DNA of 64,000 bases. It comes from Lepidurus packardi (lineage: Eukaryota > Arthropoda > Branchiopoda > Notostraca > Triopsidae). This document shows positions 11,618 to 22,978 of this stretch, one piece after another (positions within the stretch are counted from its first letter, which is position 1; the number at the start of each line of letters is the position of its first letter). The notes beneath the pieces are model-generated. The model saw only the letters and a program-made list of their open reading frames with translations. It did not search any database and was not told where the DNA came from. The stretch lies in contig JAKZAN010000004.1 of assembly GCA_023053545.1 (NCBI GenBank), positions 496,001 through 560,000 of the forward strand, in the 5' to 3' direction. Position numbers and translations under genes: made by a program.

Positions 11618-11624
11618 CTTTATA
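11618..11624 (-). promoter_or_regulatory. TATA box of cuticle gene 4
   Basis: TATAAAG on the minus strand, 63 bp upstream of the ATG; the mirrored gene has TATAAAA at 61941-61947. Confidence 0.6.
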
Positions 11625-12114
11625 CCTCAAGCGAGATGGAAGTGGAGCAACCTGGAACAAGTGCCTTGGTTTCAATGTCGCCTAGAGGAAAGGCGATCTT
11701 GTCATAGGCATACCTTTTACTTTCGTTTGTCCAGGTACAGGTATGTTCATCCTTTCCCTAAGTTTAACGAGACCTTATGACTCGATCATAAGGTCCGTGA
11801 TTTCTTCGTGCATGTTTTCAAGGACAGTCTTGACCATGTTGTGCTAATCCTCCGTACTTTGTATTTTCATCTTTTCTTATAACATCCACATTTCCCGTGT
11901 TTAAGGTAGTAGCATTATTCTAGTGTCAGTTACAAAGAGACGCACTTATGACACATTGACCTTGAAAAGCGCGCTATAGTAAAGGGCGACCTTTCAATGG
12001 TTTTATTCAATGAGGTGAATGCGTATAGTTTATTCGTGATCCCAAACACGAAGTGGTAAAAGTGTCACAAAGGATTGGCTGTGTTTAAGTCGTCATTGTT
12101 AATTTTGAACCTGT

Positions 12115-12265
12115 AAAAACGGAATAAATTGTGCTTGTCGTGTTGTACTACATTTGTTCACGAGGTCCTGAAGGAGCCGAGTCTAAACTTGAACTCGAAA
12201 AACACTTCAGCACCCTTCGTCGCTTCCAAGGATAAAAATGGCGGTGTATTATTCGAAGACTCTTT
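12115..12265 (+). repeat. Dispersed repeat, copy 1 (matches 29580-29745)
   Basis: GGCTTGTCGTGTTGTACTAC-like start, GAGCCGAGTCTAAACTTGAA and ATGGCGGTGTATTATT are shared in order and direct orientation with a segment just 3' of the P450 gene. No terminal repeats or coding frame were recognised. It sits just beyond the left-arm boundary of the inverted duplication. Confidence 0.65.
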
Positions 12266-12599
12266 GGCTTTATTTTAGAATGCAAACCAAAATTATACTA
12301 CTCTTTGACCAAGTGTTAATGTCCATCTAGAAAATCAATTCAAAAAACGTTCTTTGTTGTTATTGTAAAGCTATGAATTGACTTTCATTGTTATTCCTAA
12401 AAACTCCGAACAGGAACAGTACTAGCAAATACTACATGTATTTCCATTAGCTCTTACTTTAGTTTATAAAGTAGTTCAATTCTCTATCATTCACTGTTAA
12501 AAAACTTCTGCGATTTGTGGAGAAAAACGTCCACGAAAAACGGGTAAACGAAAGTGCAGTGTTTTCTTCTCACTTTTTTCCGACTGCAGCACCCTCCCA

Positions 12600-12790
12600 A
12601 TAACAGCAGTTTCCGAACTGCACTTTTAGAAGTCGTCGAGCTTCTAAAAGTGAACCTTCGAATCTGCAGTTTTAGAAGCAGTCTGGCTTCTAAAATTGCA
12701 GTTTGAATCTTCACTTTTTGAAGTCATTGGGCTTTTAAAAGTGCACTTCGGAAACTCCACTTCTAGAAGTACTCGGGCTTCAATAACGTA
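12600..12790. repeat. Subterminal palindromic repeat array of the CACTA-like element
   Basis: About four units of 40-50 bp, each an imperfect palindrome of the form CACTTTTAGAAG-spacer-CTTCTAAAAGTG. They would be candidate transposase-binding sites, by analogy with CACTA subterminal repeats. Confidence 0.65.
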
Positions 12791-12974
12791 AACCTTAATG
12801 TGCAGTAAGTGAAATTCATTTATTTCTTTTTTTGTCATTTTGTGTTGCAAATAACAAAACAAAAAACAATAACAAACAACAAAAAATAAGCTTAATTACA
12901 AATAAACCATAAACGTAAAAATACAAACGTACAAAACGTACAACGATGTTTTACGAACATTAGAACATTAGAAC

Positions 12975-15447
12975 CTAGGAAACATTAGGAAACACTAGGA
13001 AACAACAAACATTGGAAACTCCAGGCGGATGACTACGGACTTTCGAGACATGCTTTTGCCTCTGTGAGGAAAGGCAAGAACGACACCAGCGAAACATTTG
13101 CGTTTCCTTATCTTTAAATCCGAGGCATTCCGACTGTAGAAATAATAGAGTTGGCTTCACGTAAGAGGAGTATTTTATGTCAAAGACGTAATACGCCGCC
13201 ATCAATACCGTTACTGCTTCTGCTGAGCTATTACCGATGTAGATGGGTTCACTCCCATCCACAACTACTGATAAATCGGAACCCACTGCAATTATAGAAG
13301 GTGGGGCCCTTTTTATTTCAGAAATTGAATCAAGCAGGTTTGCGGATTCCTTTCAAAAAAAGAAAAAGATGTTACACAGACTTCTCAACCAAAGAATCGT
13401 TCAGTTACCTCTCGTATGTCAAACAAATGTCTCCATGCGTTCCTATCCTTCTTTTGCCCCATGAGCATGCGAGGAAGAATTTCCAAAGCAAGGCGAGAAG
13501 CCACTTCTAAAATTGGAGTTGGTGATGAATGCTAGTTAATTTTTTTCTAGTTTGAATTACCTGATTCATTGTCGAACTCCTTAAGCCTGTCTACTTTAAA
13601 AAGCTCAACAACCGATCTAGTGTTGCATTTCTTCGCTACAGCAATAATTAACGGCACCAACTTATTCCACTCTTGCCGCACTCTGGAAGAAGATTTTTCA
13701 CCGTATATAGCATCAAATTCCATCAATATCTGTTAACAACAAAACGAAATTAGAAACTACGGAAATCACTTAACTTTAGTAACTTACTTAGGGAAACTCC
13801 AATAAAAAAGGAAACTTCTTGACCACCTGAAGCTGGGTTCCCAACTTGCCAGAATTAATTTCATTTCGACGGCCCTTCGAAAGTTAGTTTCAGAGGTGCC
13901 TTCAGGGTCTGCGAGTCAAGGGTTGAGTACTGCGTCTGAATGACGCCAACGTTTGCTTCATATGACGTTACATCAAACACTGTAAATACGTAAATTTGAG
14001 GCGAAAAATTAAAATTAACGAAATTTTAACATGAAAATAATTATTAACTGTTACTTTTTGCTTCGCAGGCATGTTTGTTACCCGGGGATAGGCGTGTGTT
14101 AGTTTTCTCTGGTTTTACGTTTTTTTGGAAAGGTTTCTTCCGGTAAAATTTGATGCTAATATTAAACGTGTACCAATTCTAAAAAGGATATATATATAAA
14201 AAGGATTATACTTTGAATTAAATTTTGTACAAGAAAAAAATTAAAATAGAAGTTTCTTACGGAAGCTGTTTCGTAACTGCCTTTTCCTCAAATCAAGGAC
14301 GGGAATTTGTCAAGAAGATTTCTAACTACTCTTTTCCGTTCTTCTATGGTCGGGGTGTATGTGTGCATCTCAATGGAGCGTTTAACTTCCCTGAGGAGGT
14401 TGTCGATTTCAGTTTTTGAGAGTGGCTTACGTTCCTTCAGCTTATTATCGATTGATATCCCAAAACGTGTAGGAATTTTATACGAAGTAGGCAACTTCGT
14501 GTTTGCCTTAGAGGCAGTAGCAGGTGTAGTTTTGCTTGCAGCTACCTGCCTTTCGTTTAACACGGAAACGGAAGAACGCGAATCTAGACGTAAGAAAGCA
14601 AACGCGTACTATGACGTAAGTTGGGGAAGGACATAAAATTTACCACATGTGGGATTTTCGTGATCAGTTTCCAGTAACTCGCAACCGCTGGTTCCGCACG
14701 GAATGCCTATAAGTATATGCTTTTATTTTTCAATAATGTTCATTGAATGGATAGATAATTTGTTGTAATACCTTCAAAAATTATTGAACCATCCTGTGAT
14801 GAGCCGGTGCTCTTGACAATAAGTGCTGGTGTGCTGCGGTTGGAAAAGCCAGCTTCGGAGTTTGTTTTATCTATAAAACAGCAATTTTATTTCGAAAGAT
14901 GTTCGAGTCATGGATTGAAGCTTACCAAAAAGAGATCTGTTTGATGAAAAGCGTGTTTCTACGTCTTTGTCAATCTGTACATCTATACAATAGAAAAAAC
15001 GACAAAAATAGCATAAATGGCCTTTTCCTATTTTTTTTTACTTTACTTGACACACTGGCATTGTTGCCGTTGCATTTCCTTTGAATATATGAATGAATGA
15101 ATTGTAAGATACAATGCATAAAAAATATTCAAGAGATAGTGGATTAATGTCTTACCTTGTTTTCGTTTGATAACGCATTTCAGTTTGCTCCCTGATTTGA
15201 TGGGCGAGTTCTCGCCAACTGAAATCCACCTCCCACTTATAGATTCACTTTCTGTTTTCAGTCGCACGTCAGAAGTTTCCAGAGCGTTTTTTCAAGACAG
15301 TCGCTTTCTCTTCAATCCATCAATAAAAAGCTGAAAATCTGTTTTTCTCTTATCTTTATCACTAGAATATTTAACTTCGAATTCGTCCGTCTCCTCGGAA
15401 ATCGCATTGTCTAACTCGACAAAAACTAGCTTGTTCTCGTCTACCAT
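12975..15447 (-). pseudogene. Transposon-encoded multi-exon protein, broken
   Basis: Reading the minus strand, exons with good GT/AG borders can be placed at 15447-15156, 14583-14261, 13979-13788, 13729-13561, 13531-13409 and 13349-12975. Key segments are MVDENKLVFVELDN at the N-terminus, ERKRVVRNLLDKFPSLI in exon 2, VRQEWNKLVPLIIAVAKK in exon 4, LEVASRLALEILPRMLMG in exon 5 and AVTVLMAAYYVFDIKYSSYV in exon 6. This order resembles proteins carried by animal CACTA-like elements, often seen as uncharacterised proteins in arthropods. There are in-frame TGA codons at 15292-15294 and 14288-14290, and a frameshift in exon 3 near 13850. The family assignment is from general pattern memory, and the function of the second CACTA protein is unclear. 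Confidence 0.5.
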
Positions 15448-15869
15448 TTTCCGTACTTTTAGGCACGCAGGGTTTTTCTAACTCTGTCAAAACTATGCAA
15501 ATATATTCAATCTAAATTTAATAAGATTAATAAATTTAAAGGAAACAAGTGTAAAACGGGTCAAACACGGGTCTTCAAAACGCCTTTCGCAGCAACAGTG
15601 AAAAATTTGTCCTGGTTTTCCCGCCGAACAACCGGTGTGCAACGTTGCCACATCTATGTAACTATCATGTTACAACTTAACTAGAAATGAAACAAACTTA
15701 TCAAATGTCTGTCTTATTTACTTAGTCCAATTTTTATTTGGATGTTATTTTATTATTATAATTGTATTACTTTCTTCTAATTTTCGCTTTATTTTTTCCT
15801 AATTTTCGCTTTATTTTTTCCTAATTTTCGCTTTATTTTGAGAGACGTTTAACTCCAAAACAGCATTTT

Positions 15870-16595
15870 TTGATTCATTACCCACGGTTAATTCGTCTCC
15901 TGGGACCTCTTACCGCATTCTGGTGCATGAGGTATGAGGCGAAGCACGCCTACTTCAAAAAATTGACACAAAGCATAGGGAATTTCATCAACTTGCCATA
16001 CACCTTGTCGTACAGGCACCAACAGTGGCAGTGTCTGAATTTACATACATCTGGGAAGAATTATTTGACTACAGAAATAAGCTTCCCAAATAAAACTGTC
16101 GACATTCCGTATTGGAACGTAAAATGCCGAGGACAAGTCGCTGAATTGTTTTCTCTCCATAAATGCGTTGAATCTGAGCCGTTGTTCACAATTAACAGCA
16201 TAAAGTGGGTAAAAATAGGTTCAGCAAAATTTAGTGTTAACTCAAGTGTGCTCCTTTGCCCATTACAGGGGTGCGTTCGATTTGCTTTCGGTCTTTTAAA
16301 ACGCATTTTTGTACACAGTGGGCAAATTGGATTCCTTTGTCAAATGTTCATGACCAATCACTTCGATTCGCACTTACAGGCCTTTAATATATCCCGCCGG
16401 CGCGACAAGTTTTACCAAATTGTATCCCCTAATGATATTGTTGATCATCGCATCTATCATTTGCATAAGCCACTCCAATGGTCTCTACAATCAACTAATC
16501 TTGAGTTTACTTACGTTGTTACTAGAACGGAAATGTTGGATGAGCTAGGCACCTACTCCACAGACGGAGTTTATGTAATAAGACACAGTGAATAA
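15870..16595 (+). pseudogene. CACTA-like transposase, C-terminal fragment
   Basis: This 241-codon open frame begins inside a conserved block (HYPRLIRLLGPLTAFWCMRY, then EAKHAYFKKL). I associate that block with the C-terminal half of transposases of animal EnSpm-like elements. The rest of the protein should lie upstream, but the opposite-strand gene starts only 420 bp away, so the N-terminal half is missing. A triplicated CTTTATTTTTTCCTAATTTT unit at 15770-15840 marks a likely internal deletion junction. The remaining frame is uninterrupted to its stop. Confidence 0.5.
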
Positions 16596-16719
16596 ACAGA
16601 CGACGTGAAGAAAAATAACGGCACTTGGATTATTTTATTGTTATTATTATTATATTAATAATAATTGTATCCCATTATTTACTTTGTTTTGCTTAATTTA
16701 TAGCTTTTTTGCTCTCTTT

Positions 16720-16935
16720 TTTCCTATGTGCGCATTATGAAACAGGCACTGCAGAAAAGTGAAAAACGGAACTGCTAAAAGTGCAGCCTTTTCCTCTCTT
16801 TTCCCCCGTAGCCGCATTCTGAAGCAGGCACTGCAGAAGGTGAAAACTGGAGCTGCCAAAAGTGCAGCTTTTTCCTCTCTCTTTTTTCCCATGTGCAGCT
16901 TGTATGCAGCAAGTGAAGCACTTTAAGTTGCGGTT
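16720..16935. repeat. Right subterminal repeats of the CACTA-like element
   Basis: Two units of about 100 bp (GGCACTGCAGAA, AAAAGTGCAGC, TTTTCCTCTCTTTT) and a partial third, ending at the terminal inverted repeat. They share the AAGTGCA core with the left array. Confidence 0.6.
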
Positions 16936-16957
16936 TCCGGACCCCTTTTTAACAGTG

Positions 16958-17090
16958 AATGGAACTAACGAAAGTAAAAGCGAAATCCGTGAGGGTTAAA
17001 GATCGCCCTTCACCGGAGGAAACTCCATAGATGCTGGCAAAATGTTGTGCGTGTTCCCGTTGACTCGGGTATAAAAGCGCTGGCTTCCGA
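16958..17090 (+). promoter_or_regulatory. Stranded cuticle-gene promoter relic
   Basis: About 130 bp (AATGGAACTAACGAAAGTAA onward) closely match the promoter of the cuticle gene at 58726 (matching 58550-58675), including TATAAAAG at 17070-17077. No signal peptide or RR exon follows; the match stops a few bases after the TATA box. It is a plus-strand fragment inside the left arm of the inverted duplication, cut on its left by the CACTA-like element. Confidence 0.7.
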
Positions 17091-17099
17091 CAAAAACAT

Positions 17100-17720
17100 C
17101 ACAGAAAGGGGAAAGATAAAGTAGAACTAACAAACTGAAAACGTGATGTATCCCCGATCCCCGTACACATAACATCCCCTAGTTATCATTCTTAGTGACA
17201 GTATTGTAGCGAATGGCCCTTTTCAAAACGTTGATTTGCATGTTTGGGAGTAAGTGTGGGATTCTTGGAAAGGGCGAGGTAGGGCTAATGATGGACCAAT
17301 GGTGAAAGAAGCATATTTGCTAATGAAAAGTCATCAAGTGATATAAAAAGACAAGTAGGCTAAATGTAAAGAAAAGGCAGTCCAGTTTTGGACAGTAAAG
17401 GAAATAAAGCATTTGGAAAAGGCGAACCGCAACAGTATATAGTCTTGAAAGTTATAGTCGGTGCATGGAAGGATGATAGCTTGGAACTGCAATCGTCATT
17501 GTGAAAGCTTAAAGAGGCATAGATAGGCATAGATAGGCCTTTAAGTCTGGCATATGCATTCTAGGCTTGAACGTGAGAGAACGACTGATCAGACGTACCG
17601 GATTTAGTGCGTGCGGACCAGGATAAGACACTTGTCACTTGTTTGTAAGGAAAGTTTTGCAAATGTAAGTAAATATTAATAGCAAAGTCATAAAAGTAAC
17701 AAGTGCTTGTATCGCTTTAA
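17100..17720. other. 5' flank of the UGT gene, no other gene seen
   Basis: No recognisable coding sequence. A short direct repeat, GGCATAGATAGGCATAGATAGG, lies near 17520. The UGT promoter should lie here, but I see no clear TATA box. Confidence 0.4.
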
Positions 17721-17723
17721 TAG

Positions 17724-19528
17724 ATGCTAGGAATTCTGTGGTTTTCGTTAGCAACTGGATGCCTCCTGCTCTCATCCGTACAATTTGTGGAAGGAGCACA
17801 TATTTTGGCTTTGCTGGCATTTGCTTCCACGAGTCACAAATCTGTGTTTTTACCATTGATCAACGAGTTGAGTAAACGTGGACATCAAGTGACCGTTATA
17901 AGTCCCATTGCACCTAAAGAAAATAGCCCAGGAGTACGTGAAATCACTCCCCCAAATCTTGAACCATTCAAGATGCCATTTGAAGGCAAAGGTCCGTTTG
18001 TTACCCAGTTCTGGGACCAGGTGACACCAAAGATTAGTTCCCTCTGCGATCTCACCTTTACAAATCCAGAATTTAAAGACTTCTTGCAAGACAAAAGCCA
18101 AAATTACGACCTCGCTATCATCGACAGCTTCTTTAACGAATGTATGCTGCCACTAGTCCATCATTTCCAAGTTCCATTCATCTATTTAAACTCGTGCTCA
18201 CCTGCAAGCTGGGTTCTGCAAGCTATCGGCGCTCCGAATGCCTACAGTTACGTACCAGACCTTTTTGGATCCTATACTAGTAAAATGAATTTCTGTGAGC
18301 GCGTCAACAACGTTTGGGAATCTCTGCTCACTATCTATTACCGCAAGTATTTCCTGATGCCACATTGGAATACCTTTGCCCAAAAGTATTTACCCGGCAC
18401 GCCTGATGTCCGAGAAATCGAGAAAAACGTTAGTTTCGTCCTCACAAACACGCATCCAAGTATTACTAACCAATTTCCTTCGAACCCAGCTATTGCTGAA
18501 GTGGGAGCTATGCACTGTAAGCCCGCCAAACCATTACCGCAAGTAAATGTCCAGAAACCTTAGCGTATTGTTTTAAATTCATGAGATACTTTTAACGGCA
18601 TAGGATTTGGAAGATTTCGTGAACGGGTCTGGGGAACACGGCTTTATTATAGTCAGTTTTGGATCAATTTTACGAGGAGTGGATATGCCAGTGCCCGTAC
18701 GGAATATGTTTGTAAAGGTTTTCAGTCGCATTCCACAAAGAGTAGTCTGGAAGTGGGAGACGGACGAAAAGATTGAAGGCTTGAGCGATAACGTGCGCCT
18801 TGTCCAGTGGCTCCCTCAACAGGATCTTCTTGGTAAGATTTTAGAAGCTCTAAAGTCTGCTTGGATAACACTGGGTGAATAACCGAGTATTTCTTATATA
18901 GGTCATAAGAAAATTAAGGCTTTTGTTACACACGGTGGATTGCTTAGTACGCAAGAAAGTGTGTACCATGGTTGCCCTCTAATTGGTTTGCCAGTATTTG
19001 GAGATCAGATGCAGAACTTGGGTAAATTAGCAAATGTCTAAGAAGGTCTTTGATATAAACAGTTTTCTTTTTGCTTCAGCCAAATCAGAAAAAGACGGCT
19101 ATGCCATCCAATTAACTTGGGATGATATAACCGAAGAAAAGTTGTTCCAATCAATCCACACATTAACTAATGATGCATCGTAAGTGGACTCTAGAACTTG
19201 AACAAGCGCTAACTTTTCTTGTGAGAGCAGATATTCCTTGAAAGTTAAACATTTGTCAACCCTTTTGCGAGACCAACCCGAAACGCCAGTCGAACGAGCG
19301 GTGTACTGGGTGGAATACGTAATTCGACATAATGGAGCGCCTCACTTACGGTCGCCAGCCCGTGATCTGGCGGATTACCAAATCTACCTTGTGGATATCA
19401 TGGGGCTATTTTTGGCTGTAGTTCACTGTGGACTTGCCATTCTCGTATTCGTTATATGGAAACTGAAAAGGGCATTTACTAACCAGTCACAACCTAAGAA
19501 ATACGTACCGAAAAGCAAGAAAGCTTGA
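17724..19528 (+). CDS. UDP-glucuronosyltransferase/UDP-glycosyltransferase (GT1 family), intact
   Basis: Five exons, 17724-18542, 18604-18832, 18902-19021, 19080-19179 and 19231-19528, join in phase to 521 residues, the normal length for animal UGTs. The N-terminus has a signal peptide (MLGILWFSLATGCLLLSSVQ) and then GAHILALLAFASTSHKS with the expected catalytic His near residue 38. The C-terminal donor-binding half has VSFGS, [28 protein letters not shown] and a transmembrane helix near the end (about 486-508). The protein ends KSKKA, a KxKxx di-lysine ER-retrieval signal. The expected reaction is transfer of a sugar from UDP-sugar to lipophilic aglycones in the ER lumen. Sugar and substrate cannot be predicted. 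Polyadenylation signals follow from 19612. Confidence 0.92.
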
Positions 19529-19935
19529 ATACGTGTTCCAAAGAACAAACTGGCAACCTTTGTATTTCTTTAACGTGTTTTACTCGGCTTGATGTCAAGC
19601 TTTTTCGACAAAATAAATTCAATAAATATTGGTCTAACTAAGAAGTCTTCAATAAATAATCGGTATCTAAGTATTTAAAAAAAACTATTAGATTGCTTCC
19701 TTAAGTGATCTGATATATTGGGAGACTTGTTCATTTAAATTGTTTATTTATTACCTTTAGCGTGCAGACAATTTTCAAAGCAAATGTTTACCCTAACCTC
19801 CAAGTAAATAAAATAGTTAAATCGTCGTATTAAGGAACACATTGTGAGTCCGTTATACTATCCCGCCTGCATTAGTATGGCGCTGTTCCTTTACGGTGGC
19901 TCTACAACTGCACGAGCTTAGCTGCAACAACACGA

Positions 19936-20320
19936 ACGCCGTTTCGTAATAAGCAAGACGTGCGTCGCACCGATCAAGTATGTTACAATCTTTCGCTTGG
20001 AACTTTGCGGAGCCGTCCTTGGAGTAAGAATCGCCAGTATAGTTTGTACCGCAATTGGATTCGACATCAAGAAAGTTCTTCTCTGGACGGATTCCAAAGC
20101 AACATTACAATGGATCTACAGCCAGAATCGGAAATTCAAAGCTTTTATCGGCGATCGAGTTGGAGAAATATTAGAATCAACGAGCCAATGCAGTCAATAC
20201 CTGGAACCATTATTGGTTTTTCAGAGAGTAAGACTGGATTGAACCATAACAGGTGGTTCCTAACCCAACCTAATCTTCATGGGCTGACTGTTCGCTATCT
20301 TAGCTCTTATCGCTGTTGAC
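19936..20320 (+). pseudogene. BEL/Pao retrotransposon fragment (RNase H region)
   Basis: An open segment has FVISKTCVAPIKYVTIFRLE, then LCGAVLGVRIA and VLLWTDSKATLQWI. This is the RNase H-like block that follows reverse transcriptase in BEL/Pao elements, with the WTDS and RVGEI motifs. The frame shifts near 20175, after which an IPGT-like motif appears in another frame. There are no terminal repeats, and the fragment sits against the opposite-strand Gypsy remnant. Confidence 0.75.
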
Positions 20321-21340
20321 ACTAAACTGGAACTCTTCGCAAACTCCGGTTTGACCAGCGTAATATCTGAACCTGAGTCTACATGCATTGTCACAAGAGT
20401 TTGATCCCAGTATACCTTTAACGAAAACGTTAATTAAATCCTTTAACTAAAGCAGCTACATTAACACTTGCAGTCGCAAGATCTAAATCCATGTCTTTAA
20501 CTTTAATTGGCTCAACAGGGGATGAAGCGGCACTTCCACTTAATCCACCTTTCAATGCTGATTTTTCCTGAAATCTTCTCCTTGCGCCATTTCTTATCAA
20601 ATGGCCGACTTTCCCGGAATAGAAGCATGTCCTTGGCTTTCGGGGTTTCATGTCTTCTCTTGAATTAGTTTCTCCGGATTTACTAGGCGATCCTCAATCG
20701 AGACCGGCCCCACAGCTGCTTTATTTTCTGGGTCCATTAAGTGGAACTCTGCAGCAGGTTTTCCTTTACGTCGAAACCTTTTTTCGCCTCTAGCTTCTTC
20801 TTTTACGGCTCTTTTATACCCACGGATCACTTCCACTGCCGGTTTAACCGAAAGATCGCTTGTTGCGTTCAGTTTCATACGCAATTCTTCTGGCTCTGCT
20901 GAGTCGATCAAGCGATTAACGAGAAGTCCTTCTTGGCTGGAAAGATCAATTGTTGGGTAGGCCTGCTTCAAGGTGTGAGGAAGTAGGTAAACAAATTCCA
21001 GCGCGGTCTCACCCCTATATCTAACCGTCTCTTCAAGTTTTCGCTGACAAGTTTTCTTTTTATTGAAAAATTTCACTTAACGCGGCCACAGCACTTTCAT
21101 AATTCACTTGCGTATCTTTGTCCAGCGTTGAGTACAACTCTTCCGCTCGTCCGCGTAAGCACATTGCAAAGTGTTCCACTTTTTTAAGTCTTCCAAACTA
21201 CTGAATTCGGCATAGCGATCGAACAACCGACACCACACTTTCCAATCATCTCCCGTACCGGTAGAAAAAGTCTCCGGTATGAATTTGGAAAGATCGGCCG
21301 TCGATCCTACAGACTGCACCACTGTGGTAAACCCCAAGCT
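20270..21340 (-). mobile_element. Ty3/Gypsy retrotransposon fragment: primer-binding site, gag, protease start
   Basis: Minus-strand order: a tRNA-Ser-type primer-binding site at 21321-21304; gag in pieces (21337-21104, 21076-20648, 20651-20430); then a retropepsin start with MHVDSGSDITLV near 20375. The gag pieces are separated by a stop and frame changes. The nucleocapsid knuckle at about 20620 reads CFYSGKVGHLIRNG, where the second and last Cys of a CCHC finger are replaced by Ser and Gly. It is truncated after the first protease residues. A 5' LTR should lie just above 21321, but I could not fix its start. The gag 5' half is also present in the right arm at 59642-60100. Confidence 0.8.
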
Positions 21341-21665
21341 TGGGTGAATACTAACTGTAGAGTATGCAAATATGAAGTATGTACAAAGAAGTAGAAGGTC
21401 AAACGGATTTAAATAGTAATCAGTTCCTTGTACGAAGAGACAGGTCAGTTAGTCTCAAGGGTAATAAGAGCAAGGAATGCAACATTTACACTCACTTCTA
21501 ACTTACTAGTCTCACTATCAATTTCGATACTAATTATCTAAGTTGAGTAGGTTTGGCTCAAGAGTTTTCGTTTGCATATATCAAGTCAATCAATGCACAC
21601 AGTTGTTTTGCGTCGTAATATTTATTAATAAATAAATCTTCTATTTAGGGGCAATTTTGTGTACT

Positions 21666-22253
21666 TTAATAACGAGAAGGGGCCGGGTAGACAGCGGGTG
21701 CACGGTAGGTGACGGGAGCAACATAGGCGGGCGTACGGTAAGTGGTGGGGGCAACATAGGCGGGGGCAGCATATGAAGGGGCGGCATAAGCTGAGGCAGA
21801 ATAGGTTGGGGGACGGACGGTGGCCCACACGGCGGCGACTTCTGGAGTGTATTCGGGGGCGACGGGCAAGTGGTCACCCATGGGTCGGAATCCGTTCTCG
21901 TCAGCAACCCAGGTCAAAGCGATGCGTCGACCTTCGGGGGTAATGAAAGAGGAAGATCCGCGGTTGGTGTTGCCCATTTCCGTGCCGATCATCTTCTGGA
22001 CTTGGGCTTCTTCGCGGGTCGTGCCGTCAGATAATTCGTAGCTATAAAATACATAGATTTAAATGGAAAGAATCTTAAACTGTTTTGTAAAGAAAAAAGC
22101 TTACCTCCACTGGCTGCTTCCGTCTGGGTTGCGGACATCGCTTTGACTCACAAGGGTGATCTCCGGGCGCAGCGCGTTGCTGGAAGAAGCTGCATGGTAC
22201 ATGCTATTTGCGGAGGCAACAGCCAACAAAGTCGCGATCAAAAAGAACTTCAT
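21666..22253 (-). CDS. RR-1-type cuticle protein (cuticle gene 5)
   Basis: Exons 22253-22105 and 22041-21666, 174 residues. The signal peptide is MKFFLIATLLAVASANS, then MYHAASSSNALRPEITLV and SQSDVRNPDGSSQW. The core has YELSDGTTREEAQVQKMIG, NTNRGSSSFITPEGRR and LTWVADENGFRPMGDHLP. The tail contains repeated AYVAP/TYRTP/TYRAP units and has one more unit than the mirrored gene at 58726 (174 against 169 residues). A degenerate GAGTAGAGCAAGATACAGTA minisatellite lies upstream at 22575-22650. The gene is immediately followed by the Gypsy fragment. Confidence 0.9.
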
Positions 22254-22313
22254 TGTTGGTTTGAAGGCTTCAGAGTGTGAGACTGAACTGATTAGTGTGA
22301 ACCACAGCCAGTG

Positions 22314-22321
22314 CTTTTATA
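22314..22321 (-). promoter_or_regulatory. TATA box of cuticle gene 5
   Basis: TATAAAAG on the minus strand, 61 bp upstream of the ATG; the same context (CCAGGTATAAAAGCAC) occurs at 58658-58665. Confidence 0.7.
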
Positions 22322-22978
22322 CCTGGGTCAACGGGAACACGCGCAACCTTTTGCCAGCATCTATGGAGTTTGCTCCGGTGAAGGGCGATCTTTACCCCTC
22401 CTGGATTTCGCTTTTACTTTCGTTTGTTCCATTGGAAATGCAGAAGAGGTTTCGTTCCTCTCATTGTCCAGAAAACCGCAATGTGAAGAGCTTCCGCCCA
22501 TACCAATTGGTGAAGGTCGTCTGGAACTGTCCATGGCCTTTGCTGAACATAAACACCCCAAGTTCGACGTCTGCATTAGAAAGTCGAGTAGAGCAAGATA
22601 CAGTAGAGCAAGTAGATAGGTCGAGTCGAGTAGATACAGTAGAGCAAGACCTACACTTTCAAAGTAATATCTCTAACCTTAATAATTTTTTTTTCCTGGA
22701 CCAGGAAATTATTACAAGCCGTCCCCAAGTCATACCTATATAACCACGCAAAAAAAAACTAGACAACATAATGCAAAGTCGTGATTGTAAGGTACACCAA
22801 CCATGAACTTGAACTCATTTATCCGTGATTCCTTTAGCATCGTTTCAAGGACAGGCCTGACAGTATTTACAACATAAGCCACTCTCTTCATACATTAATG
22901 TCAAGTTTCGGTTAAATCCCCCTTTTCACAATTGTACCGATAATCTGCAGAAAGGTATCGAAGCTGTATTGTAGACTA

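Larger units (their letters stand above)
9226..12010. repeat. Outer block of the inverted duplication, left arm (pairs with 61560-64000)
   Basis: Cuticle genes 3 and 4, their promoters and the DNA between them match the reverse complement of 61560-64000. The match ends near 12010, at a TTTCAATGGTTTTATTCAAT boundary that mirrors 61555. The left copy has a local expansion of ATTCACATTATGA-like units at about 10150-10195. The right partner runs off the window, so the outer end of the arm is not seen. Confidence 0.85.
12492..16957. mobile_element. CACTA-like (EnSpm) DNA transposon, about 4.47 kb, degenerate
   Basis: The ends are CACTGTTAAAAA at 12492-12503 and its inverted copy TTTTTAACAGTG ending at 16957. 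CACTG termini are typical of CACTA elements. Both ends carry arrays of short subterminal repeats built on AAAGTGCA/TGCACTTT and CTTCTAAAAG (12600-12790 and 16720-16935), also typical of that group. Two divergent gene remnants lie inside (12975-15447 minus, 15870-16595 plus). The flanks do not share a clear target duplication (ATT before, AAT after). The right flank is native cuticle-gene promoter sequence and the left flank is not, so one side was probably rearranged after insertion. Confidence 0.65.

Noticed and set aside
22156-22743. 195-codon plus-strand frame over cuticle gene 5 exon 1 and promoter
   Set aside because: Runs antisense through exon 1, the TATA box and upstream DNA; the mirrored locus (58413-58892 minus) shows the same shadow.
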